64,000 nt of DNA from Podospora comata (Eukaryota > Ascomycota > Sordariomycetes > Sordariales > Podosporaceae). Numbering within the stretch: the stretch's first letter is position 1; every line of letters begins with the position of its first letter. The notes below the pieces were generated by a model. The model saw only the letters and a list, made by a program, of their open reading frames with translations. It was not told the DNA's origin and did no database searches. The position numbers and the translations under genes are program-made. The stretch is from NCBI GenBank assembly GCA_017354895.1, contig CP071493.1, positions 8,184,001 through 8,248,000 of the forward strand, given 5' to 3'. Below, in pieces: positions 53,201 to 64,000 of the stretch.

Positions 53201-56200
53201 GACAGGATCATGTGCTGGAGAACCATTGGCCAATAGTCTTTGGCAGCCGCAGACGGGAAAGAGGTGGTAAAAAAGTTGCAGCGACTTGCAGGTGCTTGAT
53301 AACGGCTCATGACATTTTGACAGGAATCAATATGTCTGTAGCCGCCAGAGGTTGGACAAAAAAGCCTCGAGAAACTCCATGACAGGAGGGTCCCATGCCC
53401 CATGCCGTCTTCTCGCCCTTGTCGCACCTTTAATAGTCAAGACAACTACCTCGCCTCGCAAGCGACAATGACTTTCCGTGATGACCCGCTGCCAGAACGG
53501 TCCAGGCTTGGATATCTAGGTGGGCATTGGAAGGAATACCCAAAGCGATCAACCGTGAGACCTGTCATTGGGCATGAGCACCAATTGCGTCAGATGCGTC
53601 ACAAGCAGCAATTCCTCTGTGAACGAGCGGACGGCCAAGTGCGCTGCCACCCGCAGCTGGCCTCTTGCTGGTGGCACACTTGTACGCGTCTAGGTCATGA
53701 CCGAGCCATCAAGGAGGCAAATCGCAATGCACAGGATCATCACCTGTCACGCCGGTCAAGGCTCAGAGAGCCTTTCCAAACCATCGGGTACGGCATTCGA
53801 GGATAACAAGGGCACCATCCGACAACTTGGATGATCACAGACGGTGAAGGAGAACAGCCTTCTTTAGACCTCGACAGTCAACGTCAACTGAAGAGACTGC
53901 GCATCAGCTTGTGTGGCAGTACTCTGGGTATGAGGTAACCAGTCCACGGGAGATCCAGACGAGATCGTCCACACATCCACATGAAATAGCCGCGTTTCCA
54001 CGGCAGATCAACAGAGACCAGTCTCATACACTTGATCGCCAGGAGCCCCATCCAAAGCCCTTTCGCGATCTCGCGCGCCTGTCCCCAAACGCCGAGCTAC
54101 GGTGAAGTCAGGGCAGTTTCTGTATGAGGAAGATATGTGCTCATCACTCTCCCCCGCCCGTTCCCCGGCGGGATGACACCGGCAGCAGCCGTGATGGATG
54201 GGCATCTGAGACATAGGAAAACCTCCCCGGACAGATTTGATCTGGTCGCCTTCTTTCACCCCAGATTCAGGCGCCAAAAGCGATCCCTGGGAATCATCAG
54301 TCAGCCCGCAGTCCACCTCGCAATGTCAGCATTTTGGGTAGTGTCTCCCCAGTGATACGGGTCTCTTCGGGCAGCAGGACGACAGAGTGGAGCCATGTTG
54401 CGAAAGCCTTGCAAATGAACAGATAAACAGCCCCAGCTCGCGAATGGCATCAAGGAAAGAAGCGTTGTCGGCCACGTGCTGGCGTGCTGGGGTTGGTGTT
54501 GAGGCCCGATATATTGACGAATGAACGCTTGACACAAGTCAACATAAAAAGAATGGCGGACGCTCAATGGTCCTGGCCTGCATAGGGGAACAGTCGCTAC
54601 TCCATATGCGGAGAATAGCCCACAGCGCCAAGCTCGAAACGGCCATCTCAAGACTTTGGCCAGTGAGCAGATCTGGACTGAGGTGACTTGGTCGCTGCCA
54701 GCTCGTTCAACTCTTTGAAGAGGTTGGGCTCGGCGAACAGACCATCTCATGCCATGACATGCTGCCGAGCAAGTAGTCTTCGCCGACCGGAGCATCCACG
54801 CTTGCGATGCCGTAACAACCATTCTCCGAGAAACACAACGCACAAGTGAGCACGGCACTAGATAGCTGGCCCCTCGTTGTCCTTGTTGAAGCTGTTGATC
54901 TTCCAAACATTCAAGCTTCAGCTTTGGACAAGTCCCACAACAAAACAGTGGGTGTTCTATCTTTCAGCGGGAGACCGTGCGCTCATTGGCAGCAGATAGC
55001 CCAGGTGGGCTGGGCATGGCTTTCCCGAGGCCATTGACGTTCAATTGGATGGTGATAGTTGCATCGTTGAGTAAGTGGTGTGTTCATGAGAAATCCGTCG
55101 TCGGTGGTTGCAGGCCTTCCCCACGATTTGGTCGCAGCCAATGGGGCCCGGATGGCCTATGCAAGCCTCGATTCCCGTCCCCTCAGGCGTTGCCCACCCT
55201 TTCACCACAGCTTGTGCCTTTGAGCTTGGGACTCTGTATGGTTGGGCTCCGTCAAAGGTACCGGCGTCGACAGACACTTCTGGCGTTTTTTCTTCCCGCT
55301 GATGCAGCTGCCACGTACAGCCTGTTGGTGAGGACTGTGGCTGGTGATGCCCTGCACTTTCTGGTCCTAGGGGACGTCGCCCGTGTTGCCGTGCTCTGTT
55401 GTTCAAGGATATCCCAGCAAGGTAGTTTTGAGAATGCCATGATAGCCGCCATATGCAATTCTCTGATCAGCCAAGCAGATGTCGTTGATAGCATTCAGAA
55501 ATAGGGGTTGTGGTTACGGCGACGTCCACGGCATCGGTTGACTAGAAGAAACGAGAAGGGACCAGGAAGCCAGCCGGTTTGCTACGAACGCTTCGTTGTC
55601 CATATCCACCATTTGCTGCAAGAATAGGATATCTCGCCATGACTGCTGTGTTGTTGGAATGAAGTGCAATCGAAACGATGCCGTCCTTGTCGACAGTGCA
55701 ACGCAACGCAGCGTTACCTTGGGCGATGCTGCAGAGACATTACGTCGATGACCCGGGATGTCTGCTGCCAACCGCAGCAGGATGACTGATGCTGTCAGGA
55801 TGGTGGACTTGGAGACATGCAGGAATTTGCGTGTGCCCGTATTTCGAACGTGCCCGTGACAAAGCCAGCTGATGTGAACGGTTCGTCGCACATCTTTGTG
55901 GTTGTTCGATGAGAGAGGTTGGAAAAAAATGCTCCGGCTGTAAAGTAAGGAAAAAAATGTTTCAGCTCAAGAGCAGCAGCTGCCGCTCAAGTCCGAAGAA
56001 AGTGTCAGCGTCATCCCATTGACAATGATCCCTTCCTGCAGTGTCAGGAGGCCAGAATGTTAGGGGACCCTCTGAGCGTTTGACACTGTCCCAACAGCCC
56101 ACGGTAGCTGCATGAGTGGCATGTTCCGGCGTTACCAGTTTGGCGTCTTTTCCCTACGCCCCCACGTGGACCTCTACCTGGATGGGGGGCATGAGCGACT

Positions 56201-56774
56201 TTTACGGACTGCATCTACAGATTCGGTACGCAAATTGAAGTTTGGATTGAAGGGAACTGTCAACGGTCCTCCTCACTCCTCCCACGCACCAAGTACCACA
56301 TGAGGATTCCCAATGAGGAGATGCTGTGAAAGGTGGACCAATCGCTACCGTGTGCTTATGGATACTTTCGGGCCAATGACGACGGCGCACCAATCACAAC
56401 TCACCTGCCACGTCCTGCGTCTCTGCAAGTGGCTGGTGATGGTGAAGCACAAATGGGCGGATGAGGGCGATGGCATGTACTGCCTCTATGTGCACCTCAT
56501 CTGCCCGTCTCCGATGACCGCACCATCCTGGCTGGCCTGGGGCACGAAGGGGGAGGTCCGTTTTTCCTGAGCGTTCTATGCAGCAGCATTAATGGGGTTG
56601 CACCAAGCTCTTTTACATGGTAGGAATTCTTAAAATCACGACGTCCCCATCCATCGACCTGAAATGCTTCTACACTATCTGGGCCCCATATGATCTGTCA
56701 ACCGCTAGTGAAGCATCCCAAGACACTTCATCCAACGCCGCGACGCATCAACGTATCAACGCATCAAGGCATCT

Positions 56775-56803
56775 CTGCTTCTGCTCCTGCTCCTGCTCCT
56801 GCT
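56775..56803. repeat. (TGCTCC)n hexamer repeat
   Basis: Three perfect TGCTCC units with flanking degenerate ones, in the C/T-rich region before the gene at 57,363. Confidence 0.75.
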
Positions 56804-57362
56804 TGTGCGTCTACATCTGCACAACCCACCTGTTCACTTTTCTGCCGCCCCGAATCTATTTGTTCGTTCGACCTGTCGAGGATTCAAAGCAACCACGGCA
56901 CCTCAGCAAAACGCACGACGCCAGCTCCCCGCGTTTAATGCCCGACCTAACCTAAGAAGTTACCTGACACCTGCAGACCCCGAACAACGCAGCTGCAACC
57001 CTGTCTCTGTAGTTGCAGCCCCCCCACCCTGGCTCGACTCCGGCATACTATTCCGGACCCTTTCCAATTCCCAAGTTCTTCAACGGCGCTGAGTTCGCTG
57101 CCGCCCAATCCACCATCCCCTGGATATTGGGTCACTTTCTATAAGACCATCCTGAGCCCCCACCGGCCCTCCAAGCTCGGGACCCCCCTTTTCTTCCCCA
57201 CTTCACCATCAAGAACAGGAACAACAACAGCCATACCTCGGACATCTCGTCTGAACAAACCCCTCACCTCTTTTCCCCCTCACGCTCTCACCACCCTCCC
57301 CATCCCTTCTTCACTCTACTCTCACCACCTTCTCACACACACACCCCTCACCATCCTCCAAT

Positions 57363-58870
57363 ATGCCTCCTCCTACTACCCCCAAAAGGCAAACAGGCTC
57401 AAGTCACTCCTCCACCAGCCAGGAATCTCGAAATAGGAGGAGTAACGACTCATATGGCTCTAACTCGACTGCGCCCACCTCCCTCTACACCTCGCCCCGT
57501 CCCTCTGGCTTGAAGCGCTCCCCCGCATCAACAGGAAGCAGTGGTACGTCCAGGAGTTACGACTACCGAAACGATGTCAGCCCTACCACTTCCCTCGACT
57601 CGCGCTCCTCCGTCGAGACATGTGCCTCGACGACAGCTTCATCTGAGGATATTGCCACCCTGGACGACAAGTCGTTGGACTACGAGTACAACAGCATCCC
57701 GCCGCTTCCCGTGTACCGCCGCGAGCTTGTCGAGCCCAATGTCCGCCCTTCAACCCCCCAAGACTTCGCCAAACTCTTCCCCTCGCTCAACCGCCTGACA
57801 ATTCGCCATGATGAGTTTACTTCTGACGGAAACATGAACTTGCGGATCGACACAGTGGTGACGGGACGGAGGAGAACGGCCATCCAGCTCTTCCATCTTC
57901 GCATGTACGATCTGGCCAAGCGGGAATTCTCGCTTCGTCGGTACTCGAGGGATTCTGGTCGCGAGGTTTGCAACTCGAAGCGCAAGTACACTGAGCCGGG
58001 CGCTCCTTCGAGGCCCCAATCCAGGGATCACGATGAGAGGCCAACGCTGAAGCGCTCCATGTCGACCGCGATCAAGAACTTGGGTGGTGGAAAGCCGGCT
58101 CTTCGCCGCGCGAAGTCGGGCATGGCAGCCTTGGGCCGCCCTGGCACGGGCTACTCATCTTCCGATGCCGATGATGAGATCTTCCACGATCGGAGCAACT
58201 TGTCTCGTCTGTCACTCGATCATCACAAGGCCCAGAGGCCGCAGCCTACCAACACCATCAAGCTTGAGTTCAGCAACTATGCCCGCGTGGATGTGCATCG
58301 TCGGGGCAGCAGGAACAACAAGCGCTACGAATTTGAGTGGTGGGGCCACAAGTACAGCTGGAAGCGTCACTTTGACAAGCAGCTGAACTCGGTGTCCTTC
58401 CACTTGATCCGAGACGGGAACTCCAGCGCGCCGGTCGCGCATATCGTTCCCGAGACAAGGTCTCCCAGCCAGGTGCTCGCTGACGAGAACGCTGGTGGCT
58501 GGGTGCCTCCTTGCTTCATGTGGATCGCCGATGAGACCATCGTGGATGCCATCACTGATGTTGCCGAGTAAGCTTTCTTTCCACTTTCTGAATTTTGTAC
58601 ACGGGCAGCTTGCTAACTTGATTCCTCAGTGTCATTATGTCTACCGGGCTCATGACTCTCGTGGATGACTGCATCAAGGAGCGATGGCAGACCAAGAAGG
58701 TCCACCACATTCCCGTTCCCTTGATTCACAAGACGGTCAGCTTTGAGAACATCAACCCCAGGGCTATCATGCAGAGCATTTTCGGCCGGCGGCACTCCCA
58801 CTCAAGTGACCGCCCGCCCTCGGCACCATCGAGCCCTCTGCGATTCGCGAATCCCGTGCCGGTCTACTAG
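57363..58870 (+). CDS. Conserved-looking protein of unknown function
   Basis: I do not recognise the family with confidence. Exons 57363-58567 and 58630-58870 join around a 62-nt intron (GTAAGC donor, GCTAAC branch site, CTCAG acceptor) to give 481 residues. The first 120 residues are Ser/Thr-rich and disordered. An ordered part follows in two blocks, about 135-200 (FPSLNRLTIRHDEFTSDGNM, GRRRTAIQLFHLRMYDLA) and 300-450 (IKLEFSNYARVDVHRRG, YEFEWWGHKYSWKR, GWVPPCFMWIADETIVDAI). Alternating strands, a WWG motif and a final helix (STGLMTLVDDCIKERW) loosely recall tubby-like C-terminal folds; this is a guess. No signal peptide or membrane segment is present. It has an unusually long upstream gap. 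Confidence 0.78.
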
Positions 58871-59065
58871 ACCGACCGACTGCACACTTTGAGCTGCAGT
58901 CTTTTTTTGAACTTTTTCCTTGCCACCGGCAATGTCATGTACTCGGGCCGAAAGGCGGTTGGATGTGGTTGGAACACCCTACTTTCCGGCTTTCCTTCTC
59001 CCTGTCAGTGGTTTTCGGCGCCCGACACAGCTGCCACGTGTTGCTGCCCAACCACGAGACGGACA

Positions 59066-59087
59066 GGTTCCCAAAGTTTTGGGAACC
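59066..59087. repeat. 10-bp inverted repeat with 2-nt spacer
   Basis: GGTTCCCAAA, then GT, then TTTGGGAACC. The arms are perfectly complementary. It lies about 200 bases after the stop at 58,870, so probably in that gene's 3' UTR. Confidence 0.9.
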
Positions 59088-61358
59088 CGTAAGGAGAACA
59101 TGGCGACGCCTCCTTGATCTGAGATGGTTGAGAACACGGGGCACCGATGACGACGTTTCGCCTCTTATTTCCCTTGTGGAGTTTTCTGTGTTTTTTCATT
59201 CTTGTTCTATATCTGGGCCCTTTTCTTGTTTTTCTTCTCACCATCTTGTCTACTTTAAAAAGCGTTTTTCGTTGTGTCATTTGCCCTTTGGCTGCTATTA
59301 TTATCACTACAGCGATTTCTTGTTTGTTTTTCTTTTTTGGAAAGGAACTAATCCGGGTCAGCATCGATGTTTAATGGACATGGCGTTTCTTTTTGTTTTC
59401 TCATCATCATTCATCACCAACAGACACTTGGCGAAAAGGGGGGACAGGCGCACTCAACACACACTCTCACAAACGCATATGGAGGGGAATGGTTGGGTAT
59501 GGGATAGGTTGTCGGCAGCATGATGACAAGGGGAGTTTTTCCTTTTTTTTTTCTTCTTCTTTTTTTCTGACATCTATTTGGGTATTTCATCATGATCATG
59601 GGCATCTACGGTAGCATTTCTTGGAGCATTTCACGTTGTTTTTTACTCTTTTCTTTTTTTTCTTTTTGTTTTTGTTGGAATATGGGCTTGGATGGTGGTG
59701 GAATGGCGTGTTATGATGGAAATGGAAATGATATGAATTGGAGGAGGGGGATGAGCTCACATGATGGGGATGACTTGTACTGGCATATATGCGTGGCTCT
59801 CACCAGGGGCTTTACTTTCTTTCTTGCACTCTAACCCAACTACTCTCCTCTCACGGGGACGAAGGCAGTCACAGATGGACAGAAACGTCAAAGCATTTTC
59901 TTTTGTCGATACATATACAACAACTATACATACATACCAACACAACATTAAAACATTCATCAATATGTTTCACGTTTTGGCATTTGCATGGAGTTGAGAT
60001 GCGGTGATAGGTATATATGCATGTCTGGTGAGGAGGCTTTGGAAAGGGGTAAAAGGTGGATGATGACAGAGTGATAGGTATATGATAGATAATTGCTGCA
60101 AAGACAACAGAAAGAACTAGACAGAATGACTTGGCCGCTTGTGTGTTCATCTCATGTGTGACAGGAACTTGACTGAGTGCTTGGTGTGAGTTTGAGAGCA
60201 GGTGCTCTGTGCTCTGTGGCTGCTTCCCAATTGGGAAGGCTAGAGTTTGTGTAAGTGCGCAGCGCTCGGCAGTCTCAAACTTAGACTCACACTCAACCCT
60301 TCACTCACTCACTTGCCCAATTGACTCCCAATTAACCACTACACCAAACCCAGTTGATGAGCTCTTCAAAAACCGAGATGATATGCCAAGTTTTAAAAGC
60401 ACGTTCAGCCAACCTAGACATGATCTAGTTCTATCAACACAGCAATACAAACTCGCCCATAATGGAAACTATGCCCAACCCCAGCGCCTTGTGTACATCC
60501 ATCACGAGGACAGGGTTGATAAAAAGACAAAATAAATGTTAGTGGGTGAAGCTCTGTCTCGATCAGAAAATCACCGAGAATTTTATCAGCCCTTTCCGCC
60601 AAAATCTGCAGACATCACCATCGCCATCGCCACCAAAAGAACCATCCGTCCATTCCCAAACCCCAAAACTCTACCTGGCGAGAACCCCTTCCGGATGCCC
60701 GAACCCGAAACTAGCTCCGCCATCAACCACAGTGTGCGCATTGTTGAGAGCCAGACTCAACACCGCCCCCCCCCCACATCTCCACCTTTTCTACATGGCC
60801 AGAAACCACATCCCCCAATGTTGAGCCCTATACCCCACAACAACATCCTCCAAGAAAATTCCCCCCATTCGTCCGGTGCCTTCGTAGTGTTGTAGATCCC
60901 CAACTCCCACGCAAGGTCTTCCCGATCGCGCTGACTCGTACGGCAAACCAAGTACCTGTACCTTTCTTTGCTGCCCACCCCATCATCCATCATCCTCAAA
61001 ATTTCCAAAACAAGGGGACCCTTGGAAAACGCCACTTTGTACACACACCCTTTCCGATTTCCCCTTACCCAGGGGCTTTGCTTGTCTGACACCCAGAGTG
61101 CCCACAAGAGCCCAAGTTTCATGACATTTCATTGCGGGGAAAGAGACGTCAGCTTCTCGAAGCCGCCGTTGGGACTTTTGTAGGCGGGCCTCATGAGGTT
61201 GTCTATTGCTGTTGTTCGCCATCAAGGGGTTGCGAATAACTTCACATAGCAACACAACAACGCAACGCAGCGCAACGCTAACACATTTTACGGCTTGTAC
61301 CGCCCACAGGCTCTATTTCTCCTCTCCTGTAAAATCTTATGACTTCTAAAAACCGATA

Positions 61359-61383
61359 AAAACCAAACCAAACCAAACCAAAT
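61359..61383. repeat. (AACCA)n tandem repeat
   Basis: Four to five AACCA units about 210 bases beyond the FAS stop, probably in its 3' UTR (minus strand). Confidence 0.8.
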
Positions 61384-61593
61384 TCCCAAAAACGCTCCGT
61401 TAAACCGCCTGCCCATACATGACACGCATTACAAAAATGTGCGGGTTCATCAAAGAGTACAAGAAAAAATGTACAACATCTACAATGAGAAAAAGAAAAA
61501 GTTCCATGCAGCCATGCTTTGATAGAGAAACCGATTTTCCTTGCCATTTCCTTTTCACATAATCGTCCCATCCACCCATTAGTTTGAATTCAT

Positions 61594-64000
61594 TTACGCC
61601 TCTCCTTGAAGGGCCGCGGCACCATCCTCAGAGTACTTCTCCCAGTTGGCCAGGATGTGGCCGATTCTGGGCGAGTTGGTCAGGCGGTACACATCCTCAA
61701 AGTACTCCTTGGTCAACTCAAACGGCTTGGCCGTCACGTTGGGGATGTACTTGCCAATGAGCTTGGCAGGGTCGATGGTGGTTTGCTTGATCTTCTTGAG
61801 CAAGAAACTCCTGAAGGGCTTGACACCAGACCGCAAGAAAGTAGAGTGGAAGGGCACGTCGATACCCTTGAGAGGGATGGTGGCGAACCCACGCTCGAGT
61901 TCCAGGGGCTTAGGTTTGGCTTCGGTCTCCTTGGCACACGCCTGGATGATCTCCACCAGCTTCTCCTTGACCATCTCGGGCTGGAAGTCCTTGCGCATCT
62001 GCTCAATGTCGATCTTCATGTGCTTGAGGTAGTTGGTAACGCCAGCGAGGGTGTCGAGGGCGCGGAGGTCACCAGCGCACACATACTGCATGTTGGCGAT
62101 GTTGAAGTTGACGATTTCCAAGAGCCAGCCGGTGCTCTCCGCAATGTTGCTGACCACGAAGCGGAGCGCCTCCTCGTTGAAGGTCTTGCTGATGCGGCTG
62201 GGGTTGACGGCGCACATGCTGTAGTTGGAGCGACCCTGCTCGTCACGCTCGACAGCGACTTGCATGGTCAGACCGCGGTAGAAGACGACAGAGACCAAAG
62301 ACTCGATGGGCATGACATCTGCGAGAGCAGCCAGAGCAGAGTACTCTCCAAGAGAGTGACCAGCAAAGGTGCTATCCCTGGGCACAAGACCCTTGGCCTT
62401 CATGTCCTCGAAACTTGCCTTCTCCATCAAGGTCAGGGCGGGTTGTGTGAACTGGGTGGCGGAAAGCAGACCCGTGGGTGAACGGTAGGTGTACGATGTG
62501 GTCTTCTCGTCGATCTCCTTGAAAATGCGCTCAGATCTGACGGAGCCATCGGCGGCAACTGTCTCGAAGGTCATGGCCATGTAGTTTTGACGGATGGCCT
62601 TGCCGCGGGGACCACCGAAGTGAATGGTGAGCTCCTTGGGGTTGTTCTTGACGATGTTGGAGATGGCAAAGCCTGCAGCCTGTTAGTAACATGCCACACA
62701 GCGAGGCGAAAATGCAAAAGTGACACTTACCATAAGTATCCAAGAGGTAGTTGTCGGCACGGTCCCAAACGTCCTTGGCAACAGGACTGCTGTTGTACAA
62801 GTCCATACCCATGCCTTGCTCCTGAGAACCTTGACCAGTGAAGACATAAGCCGTCACAGGCTGCTCAATCTCGGCCTCGCCGAGAAGGACCTTCTCCTCC
62901 GTCTCCTTGTTGCTGGCCTCGACCTTGATGATCTTGCGACCGGCAACCATACCGACGTGCTGCAGCTTGACATTGAGATCGTCATGGGGAAGAACCATGC
63001 CAGTAAGAGAAGCGTGGAAGCTGCGAACGCGACCAACCTTGTTCTCAGCAGCCCAGGTCTCAACCAAGCTGCGGACGGCAGCGCTGGAGTACATGCCGTG
63101 TGTGATGGTGCCGGGCAGGTTGGCATAAGCGGCAAAGACGCGAGAGACGTGAATGGGGTTGTAGTCACCAGAGACGCGGGCATAAGTCTCGTTGGAAGCA
63201 GGGGCGCGCAGCTGGAGAGGGGTCTTGCCGCTGAGAGGAATGGGGTTCTCGAAGTTGATGGGCTGCTCGATGGAAGATCCGTTGCGCTGGAGGTAGTCAA
63301 TGACTGGGTTGCCATGGGATTCACCGGCCTCGTAGTCGACGGTAGCAACCTGAATGATCTCCTTGGTGGGAAGCTCCACAAGAACCTGGCCACGAGTCTC
63401 CACGTGGCTGAAGACGTTCCTGTTCTTGAACCTGACCAAACTGTGCAGACGGAAGATCAAAGTCTGTCCAAGGAGCTCGATATCAGGGCTAGCATCGTCA
63501 AGAACAAACCACTGCTTGGAGCGAAGGACGGCGACATCCTTGGTGCTAGCGAGGTGCACCTGCATGGGCGTCTCGACCTTGCGCTGGAAAGTGTTCTCGA
63601 AGTCGTTGTAGACACCGCGGTACAGGAACTGAGAAGTGACCTCCATGACAGCTTGGCCATCGCGTGTGATGGTGCCGCACACCTCGACCATCTTTCCAGA
63701 CTCTTGGTTGATGACGGCGTTGATCTGGGCGGTGGTGTGGACCTCATCGCCCTTCTTCAGAGGCTCGGCACCTGGCATCATGCGGAAGGCATTGGAGAGA
63801 TGGACAAGCTTGAGCAGGTCACCGTCAATGGTGCGAGGGAAGATAGGCTTGGTGATAGCCTTCCAGCCAACGACAATGGCAAAGTCCATGGGGGCGTACA
63901 TGATCTTCTCGGGTCTGTCGACGAAAGCCTCGCCGGTGTTGCCAACGGCATGGACGAAGTCGTTGATGGCCTCGCTGGTGATGACAGTCTTGCCGCCGTC
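61594..64000 (-). CDS. FAS1: Fatty acid synthase beta subunit, C-terminal part
   Basis: Partial: the CDS runs off the right edge, and 782 C-terminal residues are seen (the family is about 2,050-2,100). Exons 64000-62731 and 62672-61594 flank a 58-nt intron; the join restores [17 protein letters not shown] as in the family. In order there are the dehydratase hot-dog regions ([15 protein letters not shown] onward; [20 protein letters not shown] and [14 protein letters not shown] of the MaoC type), then the malonyl/palmitoyl transferase with [20 protein letters not shown] and the nucleophile motif [12 protein letters not shown]. The frame is intact to the end. With the alpha subunit it forms the cytosolic type I synthase that makes palmitate. 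The alpha-subunit gene is not in the window. Confidence 0.96.

Larger units (their letters stand above)
49172..57362. other. 8.2-kb gene-poor region
   Basis: I can support no gene here. Open frames are at most about 235 codons, overlap on all six frames, lack recognisable domains, and offer no consistent splice partners. The left edge holds the THO2 3' UTR. The last kilobase becomes strongly C/T-rich, as expected for the promoter and leader of the gene at 57,363. Base composition stays near that of other intergenic DNA, without the AT-rich, TpA-rich look of heavily RIP-mutated repeats. Weak candidates for small proteins are 50,947-51,225 (92 codons, eight Cys) and 51,617-51,850 (77 codons); I do not annotate them as genes. 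Confidence 0.45.
58871..61593. other. Long convergent 3' region
   Basis: About 2.7 kb between convergent stops. It holds AT-rich and T-run sequence, a near-perfect palindrome at 59066-59087, a (AACCA)n stretch, and no gene I can support. The open frames are short and low in complexity. Confidence 0.45.

Noticed and set aside
54301-54906. 201-codon open frame on the minus strand in the gene desert
   Set aside because: No recognisable domain, unusual Cys/Arg/Trp-rich composition typical of non-coding frames, overlapping open frames on other strands, no splice partner.
60757-61122. 121-codon minus-strand frame in the 3' region before FAS
   Set aside because: Glycine/tryptophan-rich end and no homology I can name; in the convergent 3' gap with overlapping frames on the opposite strand.
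62673-62679. FAS beta frame continuing through the first acceptor into RLCHLQHRQ
   Set aside because: Loses the conserved malonyl/palmitoyl transferase sequence; the second acceptor restores it, so this is not a frameshift or pseudogene.

Overview
This is nuclear DNA of a filamentous ascomycete, most likely a sordariomycete. The evidence is short spliceosomal introns (about 50-110 nt) with GTANGT/GTGAGT donors and CTAAC-like branch sites, large monocistronic genes in both orientations, and fungal-only families: a Zn2Cys6 regulator, a Hos3-type deacetylase, Spo7, Mrp51, Bbc1, a 2EXR protein and a fungal FAS beta subunit. I recognised no transposon, CRISPR array, rRNA, tRNA or prokaryote-type operon. 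The species cannot be fixed from sequence alone.

Layout. 0-1.7 kb: a spartin/senescence-domain gene (-). 1.7-8.6 kb: a long non-coding stretch ending in a 1.3-kb ATG-free leader, then a Zn2Cys6 transcription factor (+). 9.8-12.1 kb: an unrecognised three-exon coiled-coil protein (+). 12.5-16.1 kb: a Hos3-type histone deacetylase (-). 17.1-18.3 kb: a probable secreted, GPI-anchored cysteine-rich protein made of two copies of one cysteine module (+). 18.6-19.3 kb: a 2EXR protein (-). 21.0-31.2 kb: a housekeeping block with queuine tRNA-ribosyltransferase, mitoribosomal Mrp51, ribosomal eS17, the CTD phosphatase Rtr1 (-) and the SH3 protein Bbc1. 32.1-41 kb: a Cld1/ABHD5-type lipase (-) divergent from Spo7 (+), a dual-specificity-phosphatase-like gene (+) and homoserine O-acetyltransferase Met2 (-). 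41.6-49.2 kb: the very large THO complex subunit Tho2 (+). 49.2-57.4 kb: an 8-kb stretch with no gene I can support. 57.4-58.9 kb: an unrecognised two-exon gene (+). 61.6 kb to the right edge: the C-terminal third of fatty acid synthase beta (-), which continues past the window.

The genes do not form one pathway. Several touch lipid metabolism (spartin-like, Cld1-like, Spo7, FAS beta), and Cld1-like and Spo7 share a divergent promoter region. Others serve gene expression (Tho2, Rtr1, Hos3, TGT, eS17, Mrp51).

Exon joins were derived by hand from splice signals and reading frame; where a join is uncertain this is said. The most unusual signals are the 1,323-nt ATG desert with a stop/start-overlapping uORF before the Zn2Cys6 gene, the duplicated cysteine module whose two copies carry an intron at the same place and phase, and the 8-kb gene desert.
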